From positions 558,001-622,000 of the forward strand of contig NZ_JACHLZ010000001.1 of NCBI RefSeq assembly GCF_014204755.1: 64,000 nucleotides of DNA, in the 5' to 3' direction. Within the stretch, counting starts at the first letter, position 1, and each line of letters opens with the position of its first letter. The stretch is from Brachybacterium aquaticum. Its GTDB lineage: Bacteria; Actinomycetota; Actinomycetes; Actinomycetales; Dermabacteraceae. The notes beneath the pieces are model-generated. The model was not told the DNA's origin and searched no databases. It saw only the letters and a list, made by a program, of their open reading frames with translations. Of the stretch, positions 43,416-53,739 are shown in pieces. The position numbers were made by a program, and so were the translations under genes.

Positions 43416-44828
43416 TCAGGCCTTCGGCGCCGTCATCGACAGCACGTCCAAGGCCGAGTCGAGCTGCTCCTCGGTGAGCTCGCCGCGCTCCACGAAGCCC
43501 AGCGCGATCACGGCCTCGCGCACGGAGATGCGCTCGGCGACGGCGTGCTTGGCGATCTTCGCGGCGGACTCGTAGCCGATCAGCTTGTTCAGCGGGGTGA
43601 CGATCGAGGGGGAGGCCTCGGCGTAGAAGCGGGCCTTCTCCTCGTTGGCGACCAGACCGTCCACGGTCTTGTCGGCCAGCACGGTGGAGGCGTTGGCGAG
43701 CAGTCGGATCGACTCCAGCAGGCTCGTGCCCATCAGTGGGATCTGCACGTTCAGCTCGAAGGCGCCCTGCGCGCCGCCCCAGGCGATCGCCGCGTCGTTG
43801 CCCACGACCTTCGCGCACACCATCAGCACGGCCTCCGGGATGACGGGGTTGACCTTGCCGGGCATGATCGAGGAGCCGGGCTGCAGATCCGGGATCGCGA
43901 TCTCGCCCAGGCCCGTGTTCGGGCCGGAGCCCATCCAGCGCAGGTCGTTGCAGATCTTGGTGAGGGACACGGCGATGGTGCGTAGCGCCCCGGACATCTC
44001 CACCAGGCCGTCGCGGCCCGACTGCGCCTCGAAGTGGTTGCGCGCCTCGGTCAGCGGCAGCTCGGTCTGCTCGACGAGGTTCGCGATGACCTTCTGCGGG
44101 AAGCCGACGGGAGTGTTGATGCCGGTGCCGACGGCGGTGCCGCCCTGGGGCACCTCAGCGGTGCGCGGCAGCGCCGCCTCGACGCGCTCGATGCCGTAGC
44201 GGATCGAGGCCGCGTAGCCGCCGAACTCCTGGCCGAGGGTGACGGGAGTGGCGTCCATGAGGTGGGTGCGCCCGGACTTCACCACGTCCTTCCACGCCTC
44301 CGCCTTGGTCTCCAGCGCCTCTGCGAGGTGGGCGAGGGAGGGGAGCAGGTGCTCGACCACACCCTGGGTCACGGCCACGTGCACCGAGGTCGGGAACACG
44401 TCGTTGCTCGACTGCGAGGCGTTGACGTGGTCGTTGGGGTGCACCTCGGTGCCGGCGCGGGTGGCGAGGGTCGCGATGACCTCGTTCATGTTCATGTTCG
44501 AGCTGGTGCCCGAGCCGGTCTGGTAGGTGTCGATCGGGAACTGGTCGTCGTGGTCGCCGGCGATGACCTCGTCCGCCGCGGCGACGATCGCGTCGGCGAT
44601 CTCCTGGCTCAGCACGCCGAGCTCGAGGTTCGCGCGGGCCGCGGCCTTCTTGACCTGGGCGAGCGCGTGGATGTGCGCGGGCTCGAGGCCCTGCCCGGAG
44701 ATCGGGAAGTTCTCGACGGCGCGCTGGGTCTGCGCCCGGTACAGGGCCGCGGCGGGCACGCGGACCTCGCCCATGGTGTCGTGCTCGATGCGGTACTCGG
44801 CCTGCTCGGCAGGGATGGACTGGTTCAT
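43416..44828 (-). CDS. fumC: Class II fumarate hydratase
   Basis: The 470-aa TCA-cycle enzyme interconverts fumarate and malate. The family signature [11 protein letters not shown], with the catalytic serine loop, the [14 protein letters not shown] segment and the [11 protein letters not shown] block are intact. Class II enzymes are iron-free tetramers. A PfkB kinase gene lies upstream in the same direction, 61 bases away. Confidence 0.97.
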   Translation of the reverse strand: MNQSIPAEQAEYRIEHDTMGEVRVPAAALYRAQTQRAVENFPISGQGLEPAHIHALAQVKKAAARANLELGVLSQEIADAIVAAADEVIAGDHDDQFPIDTYQTGSGTSSNMNMNEVIATLATRAGTEVHPNDHVNASQSSNDVFPTSVHVAVTQGVVEHLLPSLAHLAEALETKAEAWKDVVKSGRTHLMDATPVTLGQEFGGYAASIRYGIERVEAALPRTAEVPQGGTAVGTGINTPVGFPQKVIANLVEQTELPLTEARNHFEAQSGRDGLVEMSGALRTIAVSLTKICNDLRWMGSGPNTGLGEIAIPDLQPGSSIMPGKVNPVIPEAVLMVCAKVVGNDAAIAWGGAQGAFELNVQIPLMGTSLLESIRLLANASTVLADKTVDGLVANEEKARFYAEASPSIVTPLNKLIGYESAAKIAKHAVAERISVREAVIALGFVERGELTEEQLDSALDVLSMTAPKA

Positions 44829-44889
44829 CGACCGGCCTTTCTGGGGTCTCGGGATTCTCGGGTCTGGTTCGGGAGAGAAGCGGTGAGGG

Positions 44890-45801
44890 TCAGGAGAGCT
44901 CGTGGCTCCAGGGCGGGTTCGCCCCGGCACGGGAGACGGTGATCGCGGCCAGCGCCGCGGCGCGTCGCAGCACGGTCGCGAGGTCGTCCGACGGGATCTC
45001 GGCGAGCTCGGTGCGCCGCTGCCCGCCGAGCAGCCCCTTCGCCGCGAGGGCGTCGAGGATCCCGGCGGAGAAGGTGTCCCCGGCGCCCACGGTGTCGACC
45101 ACGTCGACGGCGACGGGGGCGACCTGCACCCGGCCGCACGCGGCGAAGCCGACTGCGCCCTCGCCGCCGCGGGTGAGGACGGTGAGGGCCGGGCCGCGCT
45201 CGCGCCAGGAGGCGACGACGTCCTCGACGTCATCGGTCCCGTACAGCCAGGCCACGTCCTCGTCGGACGCCTTGACCACATCGGCCAGGGCGATGTTCTC
45301 CTCGATCCGGGCGCGGACATTCTCCGGCGTGCCCATGAGGGAGGGGCGGGCGTTGGGGTCGTAGCTGATCGTGGATGCGTCGCGCGCCTCGCGCAGCAGC
45401 GCGGTGAGCGTGGCGGCACCGGGATCCATGACCGCCGCGATCGAGGAGGTGTGCACGGCATCCAGTCCGTCCGGCAGACCGGAGGGATCCGGGTCCCATG
45501 AGAGGTCGAAGGTGTAGGTCGCCGCGCCCTCGACGTTCAGCACCGCCTCGGCGGTGGAGGTGCGGCCGGTCTGCACCGCCCCGGGGGTCAGGTGCACGCC
45601 GGAGTGCTCGACATGGGCGCGGATCGCCGCGCCGCGCTCGTCCTCGCCGATGGCGGTGAGCAGGTGGGCGTCGTGGCCGAGCCGCGCCAGGGCGACGGCC
45701 ACGTTCAGGGGGGAGCCGCCGGGGTGCTCGCGACGACCGCCATCGGCGTCGACGACGATGTCGGTGAGAGCTTCTCCGGCGATGAGGATTCTCGCGGTCA
45801 T
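44890..45801 (-). CDS. PfkB family carbohydrate kinase (fructokinase-like)
   Basis: The 303-aa protein has the ribokinase-fold opening ([14 protein letters not shown], then [15 protein letters not shown]) and the C-terminal signature [17 protein letters not shown] with the catalytic Asp. The opening GEALTDIV and the length fit fructokinases, but other sugars are possible. It is probably co-transcribed with fumC. Confidence 0.9.
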   Translation of the reverse strand: MTARILIAGEALTDIVVDADGGRREHPGGSPLNVAVALARLGHDAHLLTAIGEDERGAAIRAHVEHSGVHLTPGAVQTGRTSTAEAVLNVEGAATYTFDLSWDPDPSGLPDGLDAVHTSSIAAVMDPGAATLTALLREARDASTISYDPNARPSLMGTPENVRARIEENIALADVVKASDEDVAWLYGTDDVEDVVASWRERGPALTVLTRGGEGAVGFAACGRVQVAPVAVDVVDTVGAGDTFSAGILDALAAKGLLGGQRRTELAEIPSDDLATVLRRAAALAAITVSRAGANPPWSHELS

Positions 45802-45984
45802 CCCGCGATCATCGCAGGTTTCGCGGGGCGCTGCGAACCGGGGCGCGGCAGTGGCCGGGACGCGCGGTGGCGCAGGACGGGACGCGCGGTGGCGGTGGCT
45901 GGGCGGGGCGTCGGCGGCCGACGGGTGAGCGATCCCGCACCTCTCTGGGAGCCTGCGCGCCGCGAGGCAGGGACAATGGCCCTC

Positions 45985-46674
45985 ATGCACGACGTCCAGC
46001 ACGACACCCCTGCCGCGGAGCCCGAGGTCGCGCGCGTCGCCCGCGACGACGCACCGAGCGACGGACCGAGCGACGGCCCTGCCGCGCAGCCCGCACCCGG
46101 TCCGCGCCCGCGGCCCAAGTCCTCCTACGAGCTGCCCACGCGCCAGAACACCGTGCTGCGCAACATCCTGTGGGCGCTCGGGCTGACCATGGCGGTCGTG
46201 GTCGTGATGGCCGTCGCCTTCTTCGGCGTGGGCGCGGACCTCGAGCGGGAGCCGCTGGAGAACTCCGAGGTGGACGTCGCCGCGAGCGCCGAGCGCGCCC
46301 AGGACCTCGCCGCCTTCCCGGTCGCGGCGCCGGCACCGGGCGAGGCGTGGGCGGAGCGGTCCGCCCGCTTCACCGACGGGCAGAACCAGCGCTGGCAGGT
46401 GCAGTACTCCTCGCCGTCCGGTGCCCACGTCACGCTCACGCAGGAGGGCGAGCTGAGCGCCCCGATGCTCTCCGCGGCCCTGCCGGGCGCCGCGGTCCAG
46501 GAGGATCTGGAGATCGAGGGGACGACGTGCCAGGTCCTCGCGGGCGGCGACGAGGACGACCGGACCGGCATCGCCTGCGAGGGCGAGGGCTTCGGCCTGG
46601 TCGTCGCCGGCACCGCGGACCGGGCCGAGCTCGAGGAGCTCACCGCCGCCGCGCTCACCTCGACCCGGGGCTGA
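45985..46674 (+). CDS. DUF4245 membrane-anchored protein
   Basis: The 229-aa protein starts at ATG 45985, seven bases after GACAAT (leaderless type); ATG 45976 would add three residues. A disordered 50-residue start is followed by one transmembrane helix (about 60-80) and an extracytoplasmic domain with RWQVQYSSPSG and two cysteines near the C-terminus that could pair. DUF4245 genes usually sit next to xseB/xseA or glpX in Actinobacteria, as here. Function unknown. Confidence 0.82.
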   Translation: MHDVQHDTPAAEPEVARVARDDAPSDGPSDGPAAQPAPGPRPRPKSSYELPTRQNTVLRNILWALGLTMAVVVVMAVAFFGVGADLEREPLENSEVDVAASAERAQDLAAFPVAAPAPGEAWAERSARFTDGQNQRWQVQYSSPSGAHVTLTQEGELSAPMLSAALPGAAVQEDLEIEGTTCQVLAGGDEDDRTGIACEGEGFGLVVAGTADRAELEELTAAALTSTRG

Positions 46675-46695
46675 GCGCACTCGCCCCCTCGGGCG

Positions 46696-47052
46696 TCAGC
46701 CGTCCTCGCGCCGCGCGGCGACCGCCTCGTCCAGCCGCTGGCGGGCACCGTCCAGCCACTGCTGGCAGCGGCGGGCGAGCATCTCCCCGCGCTCCCACAG
46801 GGCGATGGAGTCCTCGAGCCCGCCCTGCCCGGACTCGAGCCGCCGCACCACCTCGACGAGCTGATCGCGCGCGGCCTCGTAGGACAGGGCCGCGATGTCG
46901 TCGGGCAGGGGCTTCGGGTCCTCGGCCGGGGTGACGGCGGGGGCGCCGTCGATGCCGGCGCCGACGATGTCGGTGCCGTCGAACTCGGCGTCGTCGAACT
47001 TGGCGTCGTCGAACTCGCCTGGGTCGGTGGCGGGGGTGCGGGAGGCGTTCAC
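46696..47052 (-). CDS. xseB: Exodeoxyribonuclease VII small subunit
   Basis: The 118-aa protein has the XseB core ([20 protein letters not shown], then [19 protein letters not shown]) after an acidic N-terminal tail of about 50 residues with a repeated FDDAxFD pattern. It starts at a GTG that overlaps the xseA stop. With XseA it forms ExoVII, which degrades single-stranded DNA. Confidence 0.95.
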   Translation of the reverse strand: MNASRTPATDPGEFDDAKFDDAEFDGTDIVGAGIDGAPAVTPAEDPKPLPDDIAALSYEAARDQLVEVVRRLESGQGGLEDSIALWERGEMLARRCQQWLDGARQRLDEAVAARREDG

Positions 47053-48383
47053 TGCGTGCTCCTCGGGGAGGTCTGGTCGGGATCGGTGGTCGGGGGGACG
47101 TAGGGGTCGTGCGCGGTGCGCTCGGCGCCGAAGCGGCCACCGGCGACGCGCACGGACAGGGCCTGGCCGACGTCGGCCCCGGCGGCGTCGCGCACGATCG
47201 TGCCGTCGGCCGTCTGCACCACGGCGTAGCCGCGCTCGAGGGTCGCCAGCGGGCTGAGCGCGCGGACCTGTCGGCCGAGGTGGGCGACCTCGTCGCCCGC
47301 CCGGTCCAGGCGCGAGCCGATCAGGGTGCGGGCCAGCGCGATGCGGGAGCGGACCTCGTCGGCCCGGCCGGCGAGGATGCTCGAGGGGTTCTCGAGCACC
47401 GGCCTCGAGCGCATCGCGTCCAGCGCGGACTGCTCCCGCTCGAGGCGGGCCCGGATCGCCGAGCGCAGGCGCGTGCGGCCCAGGTCGAGCTGCTCGATCT
47501 CGGCCTGGATGTCCGGGACCACCCGCTTGGCGGCATCGGTCGGGGTGGAGGCGCGCACGTCCGCGGCGAGGTCGATCAGCGGGGTGTCCACCTCGTGGCC
47601 GATCGCGGAGACGATCGGGGTGGCGGCCCCGGCGACGAGCCGCACAAGCTGCTCGTCGGAGAAGGGGAGCAGGTCCTCGAGCGACCCGCCGCCGCGGGAG
47701 ATGATGATGACGTCGACGTCCTCGCGGGCGTCGAGCTCCTTCAGCGCCGCGGAGACCTCCCGCACCGCCTTCGTGCCTTGCACCGCGACCTCGCGGATCT
47801 CGAACTGCACCGCGGGCCAGCGGCGACGGGCGTTGACGACCACGTCCCGCTCCGCGGCGGACTCCCGCCCGCAGATCAGCCCCACCACGCGCGGCAGGAA
47901 GGGAAGCGGCTGCTTGCGGGAGGCGGCGAACAGCCCCTCCGCGGCGAGGACCCGCTTGAGCTGCTCGAGCCGGGCGAGCAGCTCGCCGAGCCCGACCGGG
48001 CGGATGTCGTCGGCCTCGAGCTGGAGCGTGCCGCGCTTGGTCCAGAAGGTGGGCTTGGCGTGGACGACCACGCGCGCGCCGGGCACCGGTTCGACCGGCA
48101 GGGCGCGCAGCACGTGCTCGCGGATCGGGACGGAGAAGGACATGTCCACGTCGATGTCCCGCAGGGTCATGAAGCTCAGCCCCGAGCCGGGGCGGCGGTT
48201 CAGCTGGACGATCTCGCCCTCGACCCACAGCGGCGACATCCGTGCCACGTACTCGCCCACCTTCACCGACAGCTGCCGCAGCGGCCACGGGTTCTCCGCG
48301 GTGGTCTGCGCGGCGGTGGCGGCGAGGGCCGGGCGGGGCGGTGGGGAGCCGTCTCCGTCCGGGGTGGGGGAGGTCTGCGTCAT
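47049..48383 (-). CDS. xseA: Exodeoxyribonuclease VII large subunit
   Basis: The 444-aa protein has the N-terminal OB fold ([15 protein letters not shown]), the catalytic domain with [14 protein letters not shown] and [19 protein letters not shown], and a coiled-coil region. The start at ATG 48383 (MTQTSPTPD) is favoured; ATG 48392 adds three residues. It is translationally coupled to xseB and divergent from ispH. Confidence 0.96.
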   Translation of the reverse strand: MTQTSPTPDGDGSPPPRPALAATAAQTTAENPWPLRQLSVKVGEYVARMSPLWVEGEIVQLNRRPGSGLSFMTLRDIDVDMSFSVPIREHVLRALPVEPVPGARVVVHAKPTFWTKRGTLQLEADDIRPVGLGELLARLEQLKRVLAAEGLFAASRKQPLPFLPRVVGLICGRESAAERDVVVNARRRWPAVQFEIREVAVQGTKAVREVSAALKELDAREDVDVIIISRGGGSLEDLLPFSDEQLVRLVAGAATPIVSAIGHEVDTPLIDLAADVRASTPTDAAKRVVPDIQAEIEQLDLGRTRLRSAIRARLEREQSALDAMRSRPVLENPSSILAGRADEVRSRIALARTLIGSRLDRAGDEVAHLGRQVRALSPLATLERGYAVVQTADGTIVRDAAGADVGQALSVRVAGGRFGAERTAHDPYVPPTTDPDQTSPRSTQ

Positions 48384-48509
48384 GGACCCCATGCTTCCAC
48401 GCCGGCCCGACAGGCCGCGGCAGCGCCGTCGGCCGCTGTGGACGGCAGGGGCCTGTGGAGGGTTGGTGACGCTCGCCCCACCGCTGACCCGCAGGTCGTC
48501 CCCGCCTCC

Positions 48510-48515
48510 TACCAT
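48510..48515 (+). promoter_or_regulatory. -10 box of ispH (leaderless type)
   Basis: TACCAT ends seven bases before the GTG at 48523 and overlaps the alternative ATG at 48514, arguing for the GTG. Confidence 0.45.
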
Positions 48516-48522
48516 GGTGGGC

Positions 48523-49527
48523 GTGAGCACCGGAAAAGTCCTCCTTGCCGAGCCCCGCGGGTACTGCGCGGGCGTCGACCGCGCCGTGGTCGCCGTCGAG
48601 CGCGCCCTCGAGCACTACGATGAGACCGTGTACGTGCGCCACGAGATCGTGCACAACAAGCTCGTCGTGGACCGCCTGAAGGAGAAGGGCGCCGTGTTCG
48701 TCGAGGAGGTCGACGAGGTCCCCGAGGGCTCGCTCGTGATCTTCTCCGCCCACGGCATCTCCCCGAAGGTCCGCGAGATGGCCGAGGCGCGGAACCTGCG
48801 CACCATCGACGCGACCTGCCCGCTGGTGACCAAGGTGCACAAGGAGGCGGTGCGCTTCGCCCGACAGGACTATGACATCCTTCTGGTGGGCCACACCGGC
48901 CATGAGGAGGTCGAGGGCACCGCCGGTGAGGCGCCGGACCACGTCCAGATCGTCAACTCCCCGGACGACGTCGGCAGCGTGACCGTGCGCGACCCGGAGA
49001 AGGTCGTGTGGCTCTCGCAGACCACCCTCAGCGTCGACGAGACGATGGAGACCGTGGACCGCCTGCGCGAGCGGTTCCCGACCCTTCAGTCCCCGCCCAG
49101 CGACGACATCTGCTACGCCACCCAGAACCGCCAGGTCGCGATCAAGAAGATCGCCCCGGACGCGGACCTGGTGCTCGTGGTCGGCTCCCCGAACTCCTCG
49201 AACTCCGTGCGCCTCATGGAGGTCGCCAAGGAGGCCGGGGCCAAGGCCTCCCACCGCATCGACAACGTCTCCGAGCTGCGCGAGGAGTGGTTCGAGGGCG
49301 TCGAGACCGTGGGCGTCACTTCCGGCGCCTCCGTGCCGGACGTCCTGGTCCAGCAGCTGCTGGCCGAGCTCGCCGAGCGCGGCTACGGCGACGTGGAGCC
49401 CGTCCGCACCGCCACCGAGGACCTCATGTTCTCCCTCCCGCGCGAGCTGCGCCAGGAGATGAAGAACCGCGGCGAGACCGACCGCCGCTCCAAGCCCTCC
49501 GGGGACCGCGCGACTGCGGAGTCCTGA
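48523..49527 (+). CDS. ispH: 4-hydroxy-3-methylbut-2-enyl diphosphate reductase
   Basis: The 334-aa iron-sulfur enzyme performs the last step of the MEP pathway, giving IPP and DMAPP. The three cluster cysteines are Cys15 ([11 protein letters not shown]), Cys99 ([11 protein letters not shown]) and Cys197 ([11 protein letters not shown]). The SGASVPD segment is intact. IPP feeds uppS and ctaB found elsewhere in the window. Confidence 0.97.
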   Translation: MSTGKVLLAEPRGYCAGVDRAVVAVERALEHYDETVYVRHEIVHNKLVVDRLKEKGAVFVEEVDEVPEGSLVIFSAHGISPKVREMAEARNLRTIDATCPLVTKVHKEAVRFARQDYDILLVGHTGHEEVEGTAGEAPDHVQIVNSPDDVGSVTVRDPEKVVWLSQTTLSVDETMETVDRLRERFPTLQSPPSDDICYATQNRQVAIKKIAPDADLVLVVGSPNSSNSVRLMEVAKEAGAKASHRIDNVSELREEWFEGVETVGVTSGASVPDVLVQQLLAELAERGYGDVEPVRTATEDLMFSLPRELRQEMKNRGETDRRSKPSGDRATAES

Positions 49528-49534
49528 GCCGGGG

Positions 49535-50794
49535 TCAGCCGGCGGCGCGCCCTGCGCGCCGGTCCTCGCCTCCGTGCGCCGCGTCGCCCGGCCTCGTGCC
49601 CGCGACCCCCGACCCGATGCCCGCAGCCGGGTCCGCGAGCGCCGCGATCTCCTCGTCCTCCAGGGTGCGGGCGCGGCGGGTGAGCTGCTCGACCTCCTCG
49701 AGCCGGGTCCCGGCGAGGTTCAGGTCCTCGAACTTCCGGGCGGTGACCATCACCCGCGACTGCAGGGAGCCGACCGCGTCGTTGAACGCGGCGACCGAGG
49801 AGTCCAGCGAGCGTCCCACCTTGGACAGGTGCGAGGTGAACGTGCCGAGCCGGTGGTGCAGCTCGCGCCCGGTCTCGAGCACCTCGCGGGCGTCGCGGTT
49901 CAGGGCGTCGGTGCGCCAGGTGTGCGCGACGGTGCGCAGCAGGGCGACGAGCGTGGCGGGGGAGGCGATCACCACGTCCCGGGCGAAGCCGTGCTCGAGC
50001 AGGTCCGGATCGGACTCGAGCGCCGCGGCGAGCACCCCGTCGCTCGGCACGAACAGCACCGTGAACTCGGGGGTGTCCCCGAGCGCCTTCCAGTAGGCCT
50101 TGGCGGAGATCTGGTCCACGTGGTGGCGCAGCGCCTTGGCGTGCGCGGCGCGGCGGGTGCGGGCCCGCTGCGGATCGGTCTCCTCGACCGCGTCGAGGTA
50201 GGCGTCCATGGGCGCCTTCGCATCGACCACGAGCGTGCGCCCGCCGGCGAGGCGAACCACGAGGTCCGGACGCTGCCCCTTGTCCCCGTCGGCCCGCATC
50301 CCGCGCAGCTGCTCGGTGAAGTCCACGTGCTCGAGCATCCCTGCGGCCTCGACGATCCGTCGCAGCTGCACCTCGCCCCAGCGCCCGCGCGCAGTGGGAG
50401 CGCGCAGCGCGGCGGTCAGCGCGGAGGTCCCCTGCTCGAGGGACTGCGCGCGCCGGCCGAGTTCGCCGAGGTGGTTGCGCAGCGCCCCCTCGGCCTCGGT
50501 GCGGGCCGCCTCGGAGCGGGCGAGGGACCGCTCGAGCTGGGAGAGGGTCGCGGTGAGCGGCGCGAGGGTGCGCTGCAGCTCCGCCTCCCGCTCCTCCTCG
50601 GCGGCGTCTCGCCGGGCGACGTCGCGCTCGTGACGCTCGTCGGCCAGGCGCAGCAGCCGGTCCGCCGACTCCTCGCCCGCACGACGGACCTGCAGCGCCG
50701 CCCGTGCCCGCTCGCGCATCACCAGGAACGTCGCGGCCGCGCCGAGCAGCGCGCCGAGGACGAGGCCCAGCAGGAGCATCTGTGTTCCGCTCAT
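49535..50794 (-). CDS. rmuC: DNA recombination protein RmuC
   Basis: The 419-aa protein has an N-terminal membrane helix (residues 6-26), a coiled coil (about 35-115) and the RmuC nuclease-like domain with [32 protein letters not shown] and FVPSDG. RmuC limits inversions at short inverted repeats, of interest in a repeat-rich genome. Convergent with ispH, eight bases apart. Confidence 0.94.
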   Translation of the reverse strand: MSGTQMLLLGLVLGALLGAAATFLVMRERARAALQVRRAGEESADRLLRLADERHERDVARRDAAEEEREAELQRTLAPLTATLSQLERSLARSEAARTEAEGALRNHLGELGRRAQSLEQGTSALTAALRAPTARGRWGEVQLRRIVEAAGMLEHVDFTEQLRGMRADGDKGQRPDLVVRLAGGRTLVVDAKAPMDAYLDAVEETDPQRARTRRAAHAKALRHHVDQISAKAYWKALGDTPEFTVLFVPSDGVLAAALESDPDLLEHGFARDVVIASPATLVALLRTVAHTWRTDALNRDAREVLETGRELHHRLGTFTSHLSKVGRSLDSSVAAFNDAVGSLQSRVMVTARKFEDLNLAGTRLEEVEQLTRRARTLEDEEIAALADPAAGIGSGVAGTRPGDAAHGGEDRRAGRAAG

Positions 50795-50887
50795 GCACCC
50801 ATCGCACCACGGGGGTGGGACAGACGACGGGCGGCGCGCCTCGTCGGGCGCGTCGGGACTCGCTGTCAGGAGCCCCGATCGGATGGC

Positions 50888-51253
50888 TCAGCCCGCCGAC
50901 GCGAGTGCGTCCCGCGAGGCCTGCACCTCGCCCATGTGGTCCTTCGCCCAGGACAGCAGCGCCCCGAGCGGCTCGAGCAGCGAGGTGCCGAGGTCCGTGA
51001 GCTCGTACTCCACGCGCGGCGGGATCTCGGGGTGCGCGGTGCGCAGCACGAGCCCGTCGGCCTCCAGATAGCGGAGGGTCTGGGTGAGCATCTTCTGGCT
51101 CACGCCGTCGACCCGGCGGGCGAGCTGGGAGAAGCGCTGCGGGCCGTCCTCGAGGGCGCCGATGACCAGCACCGTCCAGCGGTCACCGATGCGGTCCAGC
51201 AGCTGCCGGGAGGGGCAGTCGTGGACGTAGGGGTCGTAGGCGAGAGACGGCAT
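50888..51253 (-). CDS. HxlR family transcriptional regulator
   Basis: The 121-aa winged-helix protein has the family opening (CPSRQLLDRIGDRWTVLVIG with Cys13) and RFSQLARRVDGVSQKMLTQTLR. HxlR regulators often sense electrophiles or oxidants through that cysteine. It is divergent from an NAD(P)-binding protein gene, which is its likely target. Confidence 0.93.
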   Translation of the reverse strand: MPSLAYDPYVHDCPSRQLLDRIGDRWTVLVIGALEDGPQRFSQLARRVDGVSQKMLTQTLRYLEADGLVLRTAHPEIPPRVEYELTDLGTSLLEPLGALLSWAKDHMGEVQASRDALASAG

Positions 51254-51275
51254 GAGGGGCTCCTGGGGTGGTTAC

Positions 51276-51292
51276 CGGAAAGTGCGTACTTC
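51276..51292. promoter_or_regulatory. Candidate HxlR operator
   Basis: GGAAAGTGCGTACTTCC is a near-palindrome between the divergent hxlR-type gene and the reductase-like gene. A TACAGT -10 box for the right-hand gene is at 51313-51318. Confidence 0.45.
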
Positions 51293-51393
51293 CCTGCGGA
51301 GAGAAGGTTACCTACAGTGAGCGTCGAGGTCCATGGCAGAAGTCGTGGACGTTTCGTCGAATCGGCACGAGGAGTGCCGGGAAGGAGAGCCCA

Positions 51394-52044
51394 ATGGCTC
51401 GCATCGTCGTCCTCGGAGGGACCGGATACGCCGGCACCGGCATCGTCACGGAGGCCGCGCAGCGCGGCCACGACGTCCTCTCCGTATCCCGCACCGCCCC
51501 GGCGGAGCTCCCCGCCGGCGCCGCGCACCGCGCGGGGGATCTGCGGGACGAGGCGCTGCTCGCCGAGGTCCTCGAGGGGGCCGACGTCGTCATCGCCGCC
51601 TCCGCCCCGCGCGGTGAGCTCGCCGAGCCCGGCGTCCTGCGCGGCATCTACGCCACCGTCGCCCGCCTCGCGGGCGAGAAGGGCGCGCGCTTCGGCGTCG
51701 TCGGCGGGGCCGGCTCGACGCTCGTCGCCGAGGGCGGCCCGCGGGTGCAGGACACACCCGACTTCCCCGACGCGTTCAAGCCCGAGGCGAAGGAGCTCAC
51801 CGCCGTGCTCGAGGACCTCCGGGCCGACGAGACCGGGCTCGACTGGTTCTTCGTCAGCCCCGCGGGCGGCTTCGGCGCCTACGCCCCCGGCGAGCGCACC
51901 GGCGCCTACCGGGCCAGCGACGACGTGCTCCTCGTCGACGCCGACGGGAACTCCTCCCTCTCCGCCGAGGACCTCGGCGTCGCGATTCTCGACGAGATCC
52001 AGCAGCCCGCGCATCGCCGCGCCCGCTTCCACGTCGCCTACTGA
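51394..52044 (+). CDS. NAD(P)H-binding epimerase/reductase-like protein
   Basis: The 216-aa Rossmann protein has the nucleotide loop VVLGGTGYAGTGI at residues 5-17 and the SPAGGFG and DGNSSLSAEDLGVAILDE segments of the NmrA/SDR-atypical (YwnB-like) group. These are often regulated by HxlR proteins, as the arrangement here suggests. The ATG follows GAAGGAGAG. Confidence 0.88.
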   Translation: MARIVVLGGTGYAGTGIVTEAAQRGHDVLSVSRTAPAELPAGAAHRAGDLRDEALLAEVLEGADVVIAASAPRGELAEPGVLRGIYATVARLAGEKGARFGVVGGAGSTLVAEGGPRVQDTPDFPDAFKPEAKELTAVLEDLRADETGLDWFFVSPAGGFGAYAPGERTGAYRASDDVLLVDADGNSSLSAEDLGVAILDEIQQPAHRRARFHVAY

Positions 52045-52064
52045 GCCCTCCAGCTCCGCGCTCC

Positions 52065-52114
52065 GGGGCCGACGGTGTGAGGTGCGCCCGCTGGGCGCTC
52101 CGACCGTCGGCCCC
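52065..52114 (+). terminator. Nested hairpin terminator
   Basis: GGGGCCGACGGT and ACCGTCGGCCCC pair perfectly (12 bp); the 26 bases inside hold a second hairpin, GCGCCC-GCT-GGGCGC (52084-52098). Confidence 0.6.
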
Positions 52115-52141
52115 GACCTGCGCCACGGGCCGTGCGCGCCG

Positions 52142-52147
52142 TAGGAT
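52142..52147 (+). promoter_or_regulatory. -10 box of ychF (leaderless type)
   Basis: TAGGAT ends eight bases before the GTG at 52156. Confidence 0.45.
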
Positions 52148-52155
52148 CGGGCACC

Positions 52156-53241
52156 GTGGCTCTTACTATCGGAATCGTCGGACTGCCCAACGTCGGCAAG
52201 TCCACCCTGTTCAACGCCCTGACCCGCGCCGAGGTGCTCGCCGCGAACTACCCGTTCGCGACCATCGATCCCAACGTCGGCGTGGTGCCCCTGCCCGACC
52301 CGCGGCTCGCGCAGCTCGCGGGTATCTTCGGCAGCGAGAAGCTGGTCCCCGCGACCGTGTCCTTCGTGGACATCGCCGGGATCGTCAAGGGCGCCAGCGA
52401 AGGCGAAGGCCTGGGCAACAAGTTCCTCGCCAACATCCGCGAGGCCGACGCGATCTGCCAGGTCACTCGCGCCTTCGCCGACCCCGACGTGACCCGCGTG
52501 GAGGGCTCCACCGACCCCTCCAGCGACATGGAGGTCATCTCCACCGAGCTGATCCTCGCCGACCTCCAGACCATCGAGAGCGCCATGCCGCGCCTGGAGA
52601 AGGAGACCAAGCGCGGCCTGCTGGACTCCGCGGTGCTCGAGAACGTCACCAAGGCCAAGGCGCTGCTGGAGACCGGTAAGACCCTCTATCAGGGCGCGAA
52701 GGACGCCGGCATCGACGTCACCGCCCTGCGCGAGCTGCAGCTGATGACTGCCAAGCCCTTCATCTACGTCTTCAACACCGACGAGGAGGGGCTGGCAGAC
52801 GAGGCCTCCCAGCAGGCGCTGCGCAACCTCGTCGCCCCCGCCGAGGCGATCTTCCTGGACGCCAAGTTCGAGTCCGAGCTCATCGAGCTCGACGCCGACG
52901 AGGCCGCCGAGATGCTCGAGAGCACCGGCCAGGAGGAGTCGGGCCTGGACCAGCTGGCCCGCGTCGGCTTCGACACCCTGGGCCTGCAGACCTACCTCAC
53001 CGCCGGCCCCAAGGAGTCCCGCGCCTGGACGATCCCCAAGGGTGCCACCGCCCCGCAGGCCGCCGGCGTCATCCACACCGACTTCGAGCGCGGCTTCATC
53101 AAGGCCGAGATCGTCTCCTTCGACCACCTCCTCGAGGCCGGCTCCATGGCCGAGGCCAAGGCCAAGGGCTGGGTCCGCATGGAGGGCAAGGAATACGTCA
53201 TGCGCGACGGCGACGTGGTTGAATTCAGGTTCAATGTCTAA
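52156..53241 (+). CDS. ychF: Redox-regulated ATPase YchF
   Basis: The 361-aa OBG-family protein has the P-loop GLPNVGKS (residues 9-16), the FVDIAG switch, and NTDE in place of NKxD, which explains the ATP preference of YchF. The C-terminal TGS domain ends DGDVVEFRFNV. It binds ribosomes. The last eight codons (GTT GAA TTC AGG TTC AAT GTC TAA) suddenly lose the strong GC bias of the rest, as if the 3' end had been replaced by incoming DNA. Confidence 0.96.
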   Translation: MALTIGIVGLPNVGKSTLFNALTRAEVLAANYPFATIDPNVGVVPLPDPRLAQLAGIFGSEKLVPATVSFVDIAGIVKGASEGEGLGNKFLANIREADAICQVTRAFADPDVTRVEGSTDPSSDMEVISTELILADLQTIESAMPRLEKETKRGLLDSAVLENVTKAKALLETGKTLYQGAKDAGIDVTALRELQLMTAKPFIYVFNTDEEGLADEASQQALRNLVAPAEAIFLDAKFESELIELDADEAAEMLESTGQEESGLDQLARVGFDTLGLQTYLTAGPKESRAWTIPKGATAPQAAGVIHTDFERGFIKAEIVSFDHLLEAGSMAEAKAKGWVRMEGKEYVMRDGDVVEFRFNV

Positions 53242-53355
53242 AAAAGCCCGTCTGACCAGCGGCTTTACCTTCGCAGCTGGCGATCTGGCTCGGCGGACGA
53301 GTTCCGATCTACCATCAGTTGCTAAGCGTTTGCCCCGCTGACCTGGGACTTTGAG

Positions 53356-53384
53356 CGGCCCCTGCGGAGCTTCCGCAGGGGCCG
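53356..53384 (+). terminator. Terminator downstream of ychF
   Basis: CGGCCCCTGCGGA pairs perfectly with TCCGCAGGGGCCG around GCT, followed by ATTCTGCTTT. Confidence 0.7.
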
Positions 53385-53541
53385 ATTCTGCTTTCTGCGG
53401 TGCGGGAGCGCCTCTGGGACGCAGCCTCGGCTCGCCAGTGCTGCGGAGGGTTCACGTCGTTCGACGCGAGATCTCTCGGCAGGTGCGCTGACTCAATAAG
53501 CAGCCTGACTCAAAAGTCAGTCGCATCTACGACGCCCCGGT

Positions 53542-53669
53542 TCACTGGGGCAGGTCACGTTCCTCCAGAGTGCGAGTGATTTCGTCCCACTGGGAGCTCG
53601 CGATCAGTTGGTTGTGCCGGCGCAAGGCGGTCTGCCATGACCCGAACTCAGCTGGGAGCTCGCGCCACG
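53542..53669 (-). pseudogene. IS5-type transposase fragment (DUF4096 region)
   Basis: The minus strand reads PWRELPAEFGSWQTALRRHN, then a short tail and a stop. PWRxLPxxFGxWQT is the hallmark of the N-terminal domain of IS5-family transposases. Only about 42 codons remain; the upstream side is cut at the left end of the IS3 element, and the catalytic part is absent. Confidence 0.55.
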
Positions 53670-53739
53670 GGGACTGATGCGCGGGTAGGTGTCACATGAT
53701 CTGTGGCGCTGAGCAGCGTCACAGGGAAGGATGTGCACC

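Larger units (their letters stand above)
53242..53669. other. Left margin of the insertion-sequence island
   Basis: Its base composition is more AT-rich than that of the surrounding chromosome. It contains a hairpin terminator (53356-53384), a small hairpin CTGACT-CAAA-AGTCAG (53505-53520) beside a second TGACTCAA, and the decayed IS5-type fragment listed separately. I see no functional gene. Confidence 0.6.

Noticed and set aside
53505..53560. tRNA-like segment (CTGACT-CAAA-AGTCAG stem, then GCCCCGGTTCACTGGGGC)
   Set aside because: The anticodon-like loop is too short, the T-loop has eight bases, and no acceptor or D-stem pairs with it. More likely part of a decayed IS end.
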